64,000 bases of DNA, from assembly GCA_017477425.1 (NCBI GenBank), contig JAFUVT010000001.1:1-64000 (forward strand), written 5' to 3'. Shown piece after piece: positions 54,735 through 62,995 of this stretch (position 1 is the first letter of the stretch; each line of letters begins with the position of its first letter). The notes under the pieces were generated by a model, which saw only the letters and a program-made list of their open reading frames with translations, was not told the origin of the DNA and made no database searches. The position numbers and the translations under genes were made by a program. Origin of the DNA: Bacteroidales bacterium. GTDB taxonomy: Bacteria > Bacteroidota > Bacteroidia > Bacteroidales > F082.

Positions 54735-55757
54735 TCAATACGTAGTTGGTTCTTCTTTGTTTACAAACTTTACAATACAGTCGATACAGATGGGTTGACT
54801 GCTGATTTCGTCAATGAAGATATTGGCAGGATGCATGTCTTCCAAAGCAATTCGGTCAGAAATATAGTTTACTCCTTGCCCTAACCTATTGTCGCGGAAG
54901 CCTTTTGCAAAAACCAACCTGTCAATTTCTTCCTTTGTGGCAAGACGAAGACAACTAACATAAGGTTGTGTAAGGATAATACGCATTAATCCGTCAGAAT
55001 CACGTGTGAAGCCTATCACATGCATGGCTGTTTCCGGAAAGAGATAATTGTGGAGAGCTATCGCTTCAAGCGCTTTTTGTGTGGTAGAATAAATGGAGGC
55101 TCGTTCCTTGGCCACTGAAGCATCTCCCTCCCGATAATAGACCTTGGCTTCTGCACCCTGGGCTATCATTGGGCCTAAGACATCGGACAATATCTCATCG
55201 GAATCTTCAACCCATAAACGCGCTGCTTTTGCCCATTGTTCAATAAGTTGTTCTTGAAGTTCGTCTATTTGCCAGTTGCTTGGGTCATCTTGGCCGCGTT
55301 CAGCATCTCCACTTGTTTCAAGGCTTGTTCTCGCGTAGCTTGCGACGATGGACGCCCCAATAAGAGCCGAACCTGCCTTGCAGAGTCCTGCATGCTCTGG
55401 AATAGTGTATCGAGAAAAGTTTGTCGATCCATTTTGTATGTCGTTTATATAATTGTCAATCAGTTGAAGCGTGTGCTCCGAAAAAGCATTGTACTTTATT
55501 GATGTGTTGATTTGGTCTTGTTGCGTCGGCCATTTTGTGAATTTCAACCGCTCTTTGGTGTCCCAATCGGGCTCGGGCACGATAACAACATTGCAGACCT
55601 CAATAATCTCCTCTTCCGTCAATCCAAGACCTGACCGCTCCAGTTCTTCTCGCACATCAAGCGTCCATCGGGAGTCGATGAGTTCCGACCATCCCTTGTC
55701 TTCCAAATATCGGAGACCATTTGAAATCGCAGAAGGGTTTGAGGACGGCTTATTCAT
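54735..55757 (-). CDS. Stand-alone kinase resembling the polyvalent-protein kinase domain
   Basis: 340 residues. Residues 200-332 resemble the Kinase-PolyVal domain: GAEAKVYYREGDASVAK (nucleotide loop and K217), an inter-lobe hinge near RIILTQPYV, catalytic D307-M-H-P-A-N312, and ICID326C as the Mg-binding Asp. Key residues are present. Residues 1-200 match nothing I know (WTLDVREELERSGLGLTEEEI; KYNAFSEHTLQLIDNYIND). First gene of the glycosyltransferase run (3-bp gap), so it could phosphorylate a sugar or lipid, like LPS-core kinases, rather than proteins. Composition is more A+T-rich than the glycosyltransferases. Confidence 0.72.
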   Translation of the reverse strand: MNKPSSNPSAISNGLRYLEDKGWSELIDSRWTLDVREELERSGLGLTEEEIIEVCNVVIVPEPDWDTKERLKFTKWPTQQDQINTSIKYNAFSEHTLQLIDNYINDIQNGSTNFSRYTIPEHAGLCKAGSALIGASIVASYARTSLETSGDAERGQDDPSNWQIDELQEQLIEQWAKAARLWVEDSDEILSDVLGPMIAQGAEAKVYYREGDASVAKERASIYSTTQKALEAIALHNYLFPETAMHVIGFTRDSDGLMRIILTQPYVSCLRLATKEEIDRLVFAKGFRDNRLGQGVNYISDRIALEDMHPANIFIDEISSQPICIDCIVKFVNKEEPTTY

Positions 55758-55775
55758 ACATCAATAATTTGATGG

Positions 55776-55783
55776 CAAAGGTA
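55776..55783 (-). promoter_or_regulatory. -7 promoter element for the kinase-glycosyltransferase operon
   Basis: Minus-strand TACCTTTG, 18 bases upstream of ATG 55757. A second TAnnTTTG match (TAATTTTG, minus) lies farther up near 55839. The rest of 55784-55967 shows nothing else. Confidence 0.6.
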
Positions 55784-55967
55784 CGAAAGTTTTGGGAAAG
55801 TTCACTTGAATCTTGAACTATTTTGCAAGGACTGCAAAATTACCACAAAAGGCGCGACAATCCTGCCGCGCTTTCTTGCTGGGTTTGCTGTTTTGTGTCG
55901 GAAATGATGGTTGGACAGCTATGTTCTTCGCATTTTATTGGCTTAACTGAAACAAAAAAGTATTTGA

Positions 55968-56621
55968 CTATTTATCCCAATAATCAGTCAACACGGTTTC
56001 CATGGCGGATCTTATGAATTGATCATCTTCGTCATCAATATCTTCAACTATCAAAATAGAGTTAAATCCTTTGTCCATTACAAATCTATAATTTCCTATT
56101 GTAGAATAGCCACCTTTTGTTTTACATCTAAATTTATGCATGATTTCCCAACCAATAATGTTGTTCTCATCCAAATCTGTTATTTTGTTACGCAGTGATT
56201 CTACTATGATTTTGCATACTTCGTGTGTGGATTTAAATGAATTAACTGCATCTTCGTACTCATTTTTATACTTGTAATACTTATTATCAGAGTAGGACGA
56301 AGAATAGTAAGAAGGAGGCCCCCATATATCCATGTAATCTTTTGCATCCTTCATGTCTTCAGCATATTTAAGTCCTAATTTCATTGATGCAGCCAGTAAT
56401 GATCCATCATTCCAACATGCGGTGTCATTGTACATAGTGGCTTTTGCTTCAGAAACAATTGTTTCTATTGGATCATAACTATTAAAATCGTACAAAGTTT
56501 TTGACATTCTTTCCTTAATAAGTTTGTTCGCTCTGTCTTCTTTTGACGAGCATCCTGATAAAGAAACCATATAGCAAATCGCTAAAAACACAATGGATAC
56601 TTTATACAAATGATTTCTCAT
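55968..56621 (-). CDS. Lipoprotein of unknown function (A+T-rich)
   Basis: 217 residues from ATG 56621 (MRNHLYKVSIVFLAICYMVSLSGC); the upstream ATG at 56654 is disfavoured because this start gives a clean signal peptide with lipobox LSGC, Cys at residue 24. Mature part is charged and Tyr-rich (SYYSSSYSDNKYYKYKNEY) with repeated acidic runs (EDIDDEDDQ). No known family. DNA here is clearly more A+T-rich than the flanks, suggesting transfer. Confidence 0.65.
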   Translation of the reverse strand: MRNHLYKVSIVFLAICYMVSLSGCSSKEDRANKLIKERMSKTLYDFNSYDPIETIVSEAKATMYNDTACWNDGSLLAASMKLGLKYAEDMKDAKDYMDIWGPPSYYSSSYSDNKYYKYKNEYEDAVNSFKSTHEVCKIIVESLRNKITDLDENNIIGWEIMHKFRCKTKGGYSTIGNYRFVMDKGFNSILIVEDIDDEDDQFIRSAMETVLTDYWDK

Positions 56622-56950
56622 TTTGTAATCCCTAAATACGTCAATCGGGCGCAACCTTTATTTCCCCTTTCCAGTACCTCAAAGGATGGATTTGATACAA
56701 GAAGCGTGGTACCGAAATACTATTCTTCGTAAGAGGTTGTGAGATGACCTTGAAAAGAGAATGAGCAAAACGATCCACGCTAAACGCGCGAACCATCATG
56801 TCTCAATCCTGCTTTTCGAAGAAGTTTCTCACATTTCTTACGACAAGACGAGCATAACGCTTCGTGTTCCATTAGGTCAGCGGCACAATTCGCCGCAAAA
56901 GAACGCTGCAAATATACAAAGAAATCGGAAAGGCAAGACTAATGTGGAGA
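56622..56950. other. Intergenic stretch with no recognised gene
   Basis: About 330 bases between the lipoprotein start and the MNT promoter. The plus-strand frame from 56761 to 57105 (starting MSKTIHAKRANHH) overlaps the MNT gene in another frame and shows no family pattern, so it is not called. No repeat or RNA fold was recognised. Confidence 0.5.
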
Positions 56951-56958
56951 AATTTTCT

Positions 56959-56966
56959 TACTTTTG
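56959..56966 (+). promoter_or_regulatory. -7 promoter element for the MNT-HEPN pair
   Basis: TACTTTTG 20 bases before ATG 56987; it excludes the upstream start at 56942. Confidence 0.6.
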
Positions 56967-56986
56967 CGGCAAAATGTCAGCAAACA

Positions 56987-57301
56987 ATGAACAACGAAAA
57001 CGTAATGCAACAAATTCAGCAACTTGCACAAATGGTTCTTCCACAAGATTCCCATTTGTTTCTTTATGGTTCTCGCGCACGAGGCGATTATCAAGAAGGC
57101 TCTGATTGGGACTTGCTTATTTTGCTCAACCGTCCGCAAGAAGCGTCTGATTTCCAAAATATTGCCTATCCAATTATGGAACTCGGATTTGATATGGGCG
57201 AGTATTTCAGTGTGCAAACCTATTCGCAGGAAGAATGGGATGCGATGCGTTTTTTGCCTTATTACAAAAATGTCGAACAGGATAAAATCGTGTTGATATG
57301 A
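56987..57301 (+). CDS. MNT-type nucleotidyltransferase (antitoxin-like)
   Basis: 104 residues from ATG 56987 (MNNENVMQQIQQLAQ); the -7 element at 56959 rules out the longer start. Minimal nucleotidyltransferase motif FLYGSRARGDYQEGSDWDLLIL with D40 and D42. In type VII systems MNT proteins adenylylate the partner HEPN toxin (established for a few members). Its TGA overlaps the HEPN ATG by 4 bp (ATGA), so both are coupled. Confidence 0.85.
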   Translation: MNNENVMQQIQQLAQMVLPQDSHLFLYGSRARGDYQEGSDWDLLILLNRPQEASDFQNIAYPIMELGFDMGEYFSVQTYSQEEWDAMRFLPYYKNVEQDKIVLI

Positions 57302-57693
57302 GTTTGAATGACGAAGAAAGGAGAATCATTGTAGGTTTGGAGATTGAGAAATCTCGGAGAACTTTTTCTGAAATCGAGATTTTGCGTCAGGCAGGTCTTT
57401 GGGATAATATTGCCAATCGGTTGTACTATGCTGCATTTCACGCGGTTAGCGCATTGTTGATTAATGATGGGCATTCAGTCGGAACTCATCAAGGAGCCGT
57501 GGTAATGTTGCATCAGCATTATGTCAGGACGGGCATCCTTTCAAAGGAAGACGGTGCGTTTTATTCCCAACTTCAGACCCTGCGGGAAAAGGCTGATTAT
57601 AACTGCACATATTACGCTACCGAGGAAGATACTGCACCACGAATTGCCTTGACGGAATCTTTCATTGAAAAAGTAATTGGATTGATAAGTTAG
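57298..57693 (+). CDS. HEPN-domain protein (toxin-like, UPF0332 type)
   Basis: 131 residues, all-helical. Core IANRLYYAAFHAVSALL contains R41-x6-H48, a variant of the R-x4-6-H RNase motif; the Tyr two residues after His, which MNT enzymes modify in some systems, is Val here. The rest (DNCTYYATEEDTAPRIALTESFIEKVIGLI region) is typical of HEPN. Putative RNase partner of the MNT protein. 7 bp before the VWA gene. Confidence 0.8.
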   Translation: MSLNDEERRIIVGLEIEKSRRTFSEIEILRQAGLWDNIANRLYYAAFHAVSALLINDGHSVGTHQGAVVMLHQHYVRTGILSKEDGAFYSQLQTLREKADYNCTYYATEEDTAPRIALTESFIEKVIGLIS

Positions 57694-57700
57694 GTGTTCA

Positions 57701-59773
57701 ATGCCCATCGGAATCCCAATATGGATGTTAACTTTGTCGCTGCTGGCTGGTGTCGCGGCGGCCACTTTGTTGTATGTCCGAAACAAGAAGCAGCACTACG
57801 GCAAAGCCTTGAATGTCATTTTGTTTGCATTGCGGACGATGATGGTCGCTTTGGTGGTCCTGTTGCTTTTCAACCCGCTGATTCGGCAGAAATTCAGCTC
57901 GGTGGAGACCCCGACGATTGTCCTCGCACACGACAATTCCGCTTCGGTGGCCTTGTGCAAGGATTCCGCGTTCTACCGCAACGACTATCGCGAGCAGTTG
58001 GAGCAGTTTCGCAAGAATTTGAACGCTGATTTCCAAGTGGATGAATATGTCTTTGGCGAGGAAATGCGCGACTTTGACCAACTCGATTTTTCCGACCAAC
58101 TGACGGATTTGTCTGCGGTGCTAAAGTCCTTGGACAGAAGATATTACAAGCGCAATGTGGGCGCGGTGCTGCTGTTTTCTGACGGCATCTACAACAGAGG
58201 CTTCGAGCCGGAATTGCTGGCCGAGAATTTCCCGTATCCCATCCACACGGTCGTGCTGGGCGACACGGTGGCCTATCCCGACCTCGCCATCCGCGATGTG
58301 CATTATAATAAGGTGGTGTCGCTGGGTGCCACTTTCCCCGTCCGCGTCACCTTGTCGGCGCGCGATATGGCTGGACGCAAGGCGCAACTCACGCTCAAGG
58401 AAAGCGGCCGCATCATCGAAAAGCGCGACATCGACATTCCGTCCAACCGCTTCTCCAAGGAAATCGATTTTATGCTCGATGCCACCAAGAAAGGCGTGAT
58501 GGCCATCGACATTGAGGTGGGTGGCGTCTCCGAGGAGGAACAACTGCTTAACAATGTGCGACATATCTTTGTCGAAGTCCTCGACCAGAAATACAAACTG
58601 CTGTGCGTGGCGGCCTCACCGCATCCCGACTTGGCGGCCTTGCGCAGCGTGCTTAACGACAACTATGAGGTGGATTTTCGCTTCGGGAAGGAGCCTTTGC
58701 CTGAGTTCGCCAACTACGATTTGGTCATCTTGCACCAGGTACCGTCGGCCAAGACCGACTTCAATGCGCTGAAGGCGCAGTTGGACAAAAACTCCAAGTT
58801 GCCTGTGCTGTTTGTCGTTGGAAATGAGACGGATAAGGATTACCTGAACAAATTGCAAGGCGTGTTTGAGTTCCGCTCCGGCGCGACCAACACCCTGATG
58901 GACGTGAAGGCACATCTCAATCCTTCCTTCTCGACCTTCACCTTTGACAACAAAGCCGAACAACTCATCGCGAAATACCCGCCTTTGGCATTGCCACATC
59001 TGGAAATCAATGCGTTGCAGTCGCACGACGACCTGCTTCTGCAAGAGGTGATGGGCATCAAGTCGGGGTTGCCGTTGCTCAGTTTCGCCCGCGACAAACG
59101 CAAGATGGCTTTCTTGTTCGGTACCAATATTTGGCGTTGGCGGCTGTTTGAGTATTATCAGAATAAGAACCACGATGTGTTTGACGAAATGTTCTCCAAG
59201 TCGTTGAAATACTTGCTGTTGTCGGCTAACGACGGCTCCGCGATTTATGCCAAGGAGACCTATTACAGCAACGAGCCTGTCATCATCACCGCCGAGTTGC
59301 GCAACCCGAACAACGAATTGGTCACCGAGCCCGACTTGAACATCCAGATTGTCAATAAGTTGACGAACGAAACCTACGACTACACCTTCTCCAAACGCGA
59401 CCACGACTACGAACTGAACGCCGGCTTGCTGCCCGAGGGCCTTTATTTATATAAGGTGCAAACCCAGATGGGCGAGCGGCTCATCAGCGTGAGCGGGAGT
59501 TTTAGCGTAGTGGCAATTGGCATTGAGGCACAACAACTTACCGCTGACATCAGCCGAATGCGCAACCTCGCCCGCCTGACCAACGGCAACTGTTACACCG
59601 CAAAACAACTTCAGCAACTCGCCGAAGACTTGCATAACGACCAGCGTATCACCTCCGTCGAGCACCACGAGAGTCGTTTCGAGGACTTGATTCATTCCAA
59701 ATGGATTTTCTTCGTCTTGCTCGGCTTGGCCACGATAGAGTGGTTATTGCGAAAAATGTTTGGAAGCTATTAA
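57701..59773 (+). CDS. VWA-type membrane protein, Bacteroidota family
   Basis: 690 residues. Two N-terminal membrane segments (7-24 and about 40-60), then a region after PTIVLAHDNSASVALCKDS that resembles a von Willebrand A domain with a MIDAS-like D-x-S-x-S (HDNSASV), and AVLLFSDGIYNRG. Later segments look like a Rossmann/GATase-like part (KLLCVAASPHPDLAALRSVL) and beta-rich domain. One C-terminal membrane segment (WIFFVLLGLATIEWLL). Function unknown. Follows HEPN directly but its composition and size match the conserved genes downstream. Confidence 0.7.
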   Translation: MPIGIPIWMLTLSLLAGVAAATLLYVRNKKQHYGKALNVILFALRTMMVALVVLLLFNPLIRQKFSSVETPTIVLAHDNSASVALCKDSAFYRNDYREQLEQFRKNLNADFQVDEYVFGEEMRDFDQLDFSDQLTDLSAVLKSLDRRYYKRNVGAVLLFSDGIYNRGFEPELLAENFPYPIHTVVLGDTVAYPDLAIRDVHYNKVVSLGATFPVRVTLSARDMAGRKAQLTLKESGRIIEKRDIDIPSNRFSKEIDFMLDATKKGVMAIDIEVGGVSEEEQLLNNVRHIFVEVLDQKYKLLCVAASPHPDLAALRSVLNDNYEVDFRFGKEPLPEFANYDLVILHQVPSAKTDFNALKAQLDKNSKLPVLFVVGNETDKDYLNKLQGVFEFRSGATNTLMDVKAHLNPSFSTFTFDNKAEQLIAKYPPLALPHLEINALQSHDDLLLQEVMGIKSGLPLLSFARDKRKMAFLFGTNIWRWRLFEYYQNKNHDVFDEMFSKSLKYLLLSANDGSAIYAKETYYSNEPVIITAELRNPNNELVTEPDLNIQIVNKLTNETYDYTFSKRDHDYELNAGLLPEGLYLYKVQTQMGERLISVSGSFSVVAIGIEAQQLTADISRMRNLARLTNGNCYTAKQLQQLAEDLHNDQRITSVEHHESRFEDLIHSKWIFFVLLGLATIEWLLRKMFGSY

Positions 59774-59790
59774 TCAATATATTACAACAA

Positions 59791-60315
59791 ATGAAAATTC
59801 AAGATCAAGCAGTCGTGACAATGACCTACGTCTTGCGCGAAAACGACGAAAACGGTCCCATTTTGCAGGAGACCACGAAAGAGAACCCCTTTGTGTGTAT
59901 TTTCGGTATGCACCAGCTGCTGCCCAAGTTCGAGGAGAACCTGATGGGCAAGGAACCTGGCGACAAGTACGCCTTCCACCTGACCCCCGAAGAGGGCTAC
60001 GGCGAGCGTGACGAGAACTATATTATGGACTTGGACAAAAATATGTTCATGCAAAACGGCGTCCTGATGGACCTCGTGAAAGTCGGAGCCCAACTGATGA
60101 TGCAGACCTCCGACGGTCGCCCGATTGCCGGCATCGTTCGCGAAATCGGCGACAGCCATGTGAAGATGGACTTTAACCACGACATGGCAGGCAAGCACCT
60201 TTATTTCTCGGGCGAAATCCTTGATGTGCGCGAGTCAACCGACGAGGACTTCGGCGCAGGTGGCTGTGCAGGCTGCGGCGGCAGTTGCGATGGCGGCTGC
60301 GAGGGCTGCAAATGA
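59791..60315 (+). CDS. SlyD-like FKBP-type peptidyl-prolyl isomerase with Cys-rich tail
   Basis: 174 residues from ATG 59791 (MKIQDQAVVTMTYVLREND); the upstream extension lies inside the VWA gene. FKBP parts: GMHQLLPKFEENLMGKEPGDKYAFHLTPEEGYGERD and the IF (insert) domain. The C-terminus is Cys/Gly-rich with C159, C162, C166, C170 and C173, a probable metal-binding tail like the His/Cys tail of E. coli SlyD. 17 bp after the VWA gene. Confidence 0.88.
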   Translation: MKIQDQAVVTMTYVLRENDENGPILQETTKENPFVCIFGMHQLLPKFEENLMGKEPGDKYAFHLTPEEGYGERDENYIMDLDKNMFMQNGVLMDLVKVGAQLMMQTSDGRPIAGIVREIGDSHVKMDFNHDMAGKHLYFSGEILDVRESTDEDFGAGGCAGCGGSCDGGCEGCK

Positions 60316-60326
60316 TGAATAATTTT

Positions 60327-61088
60327 TTAATGCCTGAAGCGGTATTGAACCGTCAGCTCATCGTTGGATGGTGTAGGTACGTCCCAATAGGGTTTTTCTT
60401 CACCATTTGAGTCTTCAGACGCTTTCGCGTCGGTTTTCTGGTGGCCCTCGAAAGGGCGAAGCGTGGGCTCGTTTTCCTCATCGTCTTCCTCCCAGTGATA
60501 GACTTCTTTTTGTGGACCTTCTCTTCTCATAAAGAAGGCCAGCAAAATACCAATCAGGGCGCCACTGAGATGACCTTCCCAAGAGATGTTTTGCGGGATG
60601 GCCAAAGAGGGAATCATACCCCAAATGAAGCTGCCATAAAGGAACACAATAATGAGCGAGATGACAATCAGCAAGCGGTTGCCGCGTATGAAACCGCTGA
60701 CGATAAGAAACAAGTTGAGCCCGTACACGAGTGCGCTAGCTCCGATGTGCGTGTCGTTGGGTTCACCGATGCACCAGGTGAGTAGCCCGCTGACTAGCCA
60801 TGTAATGATGAGGACGCGGTTGGCGAGCGAGGGATAGCAGTAATACAATGCCGTGCCGAGCACAAGAATGGGCACCGAGTTCGACATCAGGTGCTCCCAG
60901 CTGCCGTGCAAGAATGGCAAAGTGAGAATGCCGATAAGGCCTTGGGCAGTGTGAGGCGTGACGCCCCAACGGCCCCAGTCGGTGCCTAACGACATCTCGG
61001 CGATTTTCACCACCCACATCAAGGTGACGATGAGGAGCGGGATGATGAGTGCTCCGAGAAACTTCTGCTTTTCCTGTTGGTTTTCCAT
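60327..61088 (-). CDS. Rhomboid family intramembrane serine protease
   Basis: 253 residues. Six-helix rhomboid core with FLHGSWEHLMSN, the catalytic Ser118 in HIGASALVYGLN (GASA rather than the usual GxSG) and His173 in WEGHLSGALIG. C-terminal soluble tail is acidic (EEDDEENEPTLRPFEGHQK). Cuts transmembrane substrates within the membrane; substrates unknown. Convergent with slyD. Confidence 0.9.
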   Translation of the reverse strand: MENQQEKQKFLGALIIPLLIVTLMWVVKIAEMSLGTDWGRWGVTPHTAQGLIGILTLPFLHGSWEHLMSNSVPILVLGTALYYCYPSLANRVLIITWLVSGLLTWCIGEPNDTHIGASALVYGLNLFLIVSGFIRGNRLLIVISLIIVFLYGSFIWGMIPSLAIPQNISWEGHLSGALIGILLAFFMRREGPQKEVYHWEEDDEENEPTLRPFEGHQKTDAKASEDSNGEEKPYWDVPTPSNDELTVQYRFRH

Positions 61089-61153
61089 GCGGATGGGCTT
61101 ATCAAGAATTGTTCCGCTGCAAAGGTCGGAAATTTTGGCAGCGTCTTTGCTTT

Positions 61154-62989
61154 TTATTCGCCTATCACGGCAAAACGTTTTGTCGCATCACCTGCTTTGA
61201 GGATAAAGATGCCGTCGTTGATCTTAGCTGGGAGCTCGACGTTATTGGGTCCTGCTCCCAGTAGCACGGAGGCATGTGCCACCTGCCTTCCAAGCAGGTC
61301 GAATACGAGGAGGTCGGCTTTCGTGATCTGCTCAGCCTCAATGAGGGTGTGAAGGACCTGCTGTGTATAATACACCTCGTTTATGTCAATGTCTTGGTTT
61401 TCGACGATGAGTTGCGAAAAGATGTCGGCATTGACGTCGGCAACACGGCCTTCGAGGAACTTGTCGATACGCTTCATCTTCTGTTTCCATGTCGAGAGAC
61501 TCTCAGGATTGCCAAATCGTTCCGATTGATGGCGTATCTCGTTTTCAATCAGATGGTAGATTTCGTCATAGTAGGGCTTGGTCTCATTGTACGACAAAGA
61601 TGTCCTCATCAGTTGGTTGAAGCGTCTGATGAAACGAGTCTTGAAGGTCTCGTTTTCCATCAGCTTCCTGAAAAACAAGGTGGCTTCGGCACTCGTTGGA
61701 TAGTAGCCATCTCCCGTGTAAGTGGCGTTGGCGAAGGCGTCAAATTGGTTTTGTGGCCTGAAAACGCAGGCATCACCGTCGTAAAAGATCCATCTCCAAG
61801 GCCCATCGCCTTCTTGCCAACACCTCATGTTGTTGGCTGGCCAGTCGAGGTTGGCGGAAAAGATTTCAAATATCTGGTAGTCAATGAAATTGCTGATATC
61901 GATTTGCTGGGCAACGTAGGTGTAGTTTTCGTCGGAAGCGAGGTCATGGGTCTCTATCCAGTCACGAAGTGCCCTGAATGAGGTGGCTGAGCCATATTCA
62001 TAGCCTCCGCCCCATGTGGAGATGATATTGATGCGGTCGAGGTCGGCATCGAAATGGTCTTCCAAATAGCGTTCGTCGGGTTTCTCTTGAAGAAAATAGA
62101 CGCCCCAATACTCTCCGTTCAGGAAAAGCACCATAGGCCGCGAAGCCAGACAGTCCAAATCCAGGTTGCGAGCCATGAGCCCGCAGATATAGTCTTGACA
62201 TCCGAGTCCAATCCAGCCGCCTTGAAATGATTTGATTTTCAGGTGCTTGAAACTTGCCAAGTCAATGTCTTTGAAGAATTTGTATTTGAAACGCTTGTTG
62301 CCGTATTCGTCGCGAGCATAAATCTTCAATCCTTTTTGAGGAAAACGGCGTGTGCTCACGCCTTGGGTCCTGACCCCAGCGGCTTGGTTGATGCCATTGT
62401 TGTCGGTTTCGTAAAACTCGACGTTGCAAGGACGTTCCCATTCCCGCCCTTCTTGGTAATAGTTGCCGGAAAAGTCGTGGTTGTCGGGGTCGTAATGTGC
62501 GCCTGGGACGTAAATCCCCGTCTCGAAGTCAAAGAGGTCAAGGGAGTCGACGCAAAGCGACATCACAGGAAGACCATGGGTGTCGCAGCCCAAGGCACCG
62601 ATGAAGTAGCTGTTGGTGGTGACGGCACCGATGGGCTCGCCTTGGCTGGTGAACGCCGCGGCTCGTATGACGATGCATCTCTTGATGTTCTTGGGTACAT
62701 ACCACAAGTCGTCGGGACTCGACTGGATGGTGTAGATGTGGGAAGGGGAATACAGACTCTCGTTGAGAATCAGAGGCGCGTCATAGGTTGGGTCGGCAGC
62801 TGTTGGCGTGTTGCCGTTGGTGGTGAAATGGATGATGGCGTCTGGATTTGAGCAAGACAAGGTCAGCGTAAACGATTCTTTATAGAAACCTCCTGGTTCA
62901 GAGAAAGTTACCACTTGTGAATAAAGCGCAAGGGGCAGCCATGAAATGGCTGCCACCATGCCTAATAATTTGATTGTCTTGCTTGTCAT
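61154..62989 (-). CDS. CotH-kinase family secreted protein with T9SS-type C-terminus
   Basis: 611 residues from ATG 62989 (MTSKTIKLLGMVAAISWLPLALYSQ signal peptide). First a chitobiase-like beta domain (FSEPGGFYKESFTLTLSCSNPDAIIHFTTNG), then the CotH region (GIYVPGAHYDP, VFLNG-type FLNGEYWGVYFLQEKPDERYLEDHF, NIISTWGGG, WRWIFYDGDACVF). C-terminus LLVFDLLGRQVAHASVLLG...GIFILKAGDATKRFAVIGE is a type A sorting domain. CotH kinases phosphorylate protein Ser/Thr using an atypical fold; here an extracellular role is inferred. Starts 6 bp after gcvT ends. Confidence 0.85.
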   Translation of the reverse strand: MTSKTIKLLGMVAAISWLPLALYSQVVTFSEPGGFYKESFTLTLSCSNPDAIIHFTTNGNTPTAADPTYDAPLILNESLYSPSHIYTIQSSPDDLWYVPKNIKRCIVIRAAAFTSQGEPIGAVTTNSYFIGALGCDTHGLPVMSLCVDSLDLFDFETGIYVPGAHYDPDNHDFSGNYYQEGREWERPCNVEFYETDNNGINQAAGVRTQGVSTRRFPQKGLKIYARDEYGNKRFKYKFFKDIDLASFKHLKIKSFQGGWIGLGCQDYICGLMARNLDLDCLASRPMVLFLNGEYWGVYFLQEKPDERYLEDHFDADLDRINIISTWGGGYEYGSATSFRALRDWIETHDLASDENYTYVAQQIDISNFIDYQIFEIFSANLDWPANNMRCWQEGDGPWRWIFYDGDACVFRPQNQFDAFANATYTGDGYYPTSAEATLFFRKLMENETFKTRFIRRFNQLMRTSLSYNETKPYYDEIYHLIENEIRHQSERFGNPESLSTWKQKMKRIDKFLEGRVADVNADIFSQLIVENQDIDINEVYYTQQVLHTLIEAEQITKADLLVFDLLGRQVAHASVLLGAGPNNVELPAKINDGIFILKAGDATKRFAVIGE

Positions 62990-62995
62990 GCCCAA

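Noticed and set aside
53946..54884. 312-residue plus-strand frame
   Set aside because: Antisense to a glycosyltransferase and the kinase end; no motif.
56761..57105. 114-residue plus-strand frame starting MSKTIHAKRANHH
   Set aside because: Overlaps the MNT gene in another frame, crosses its promoter, and shows no family pattern.
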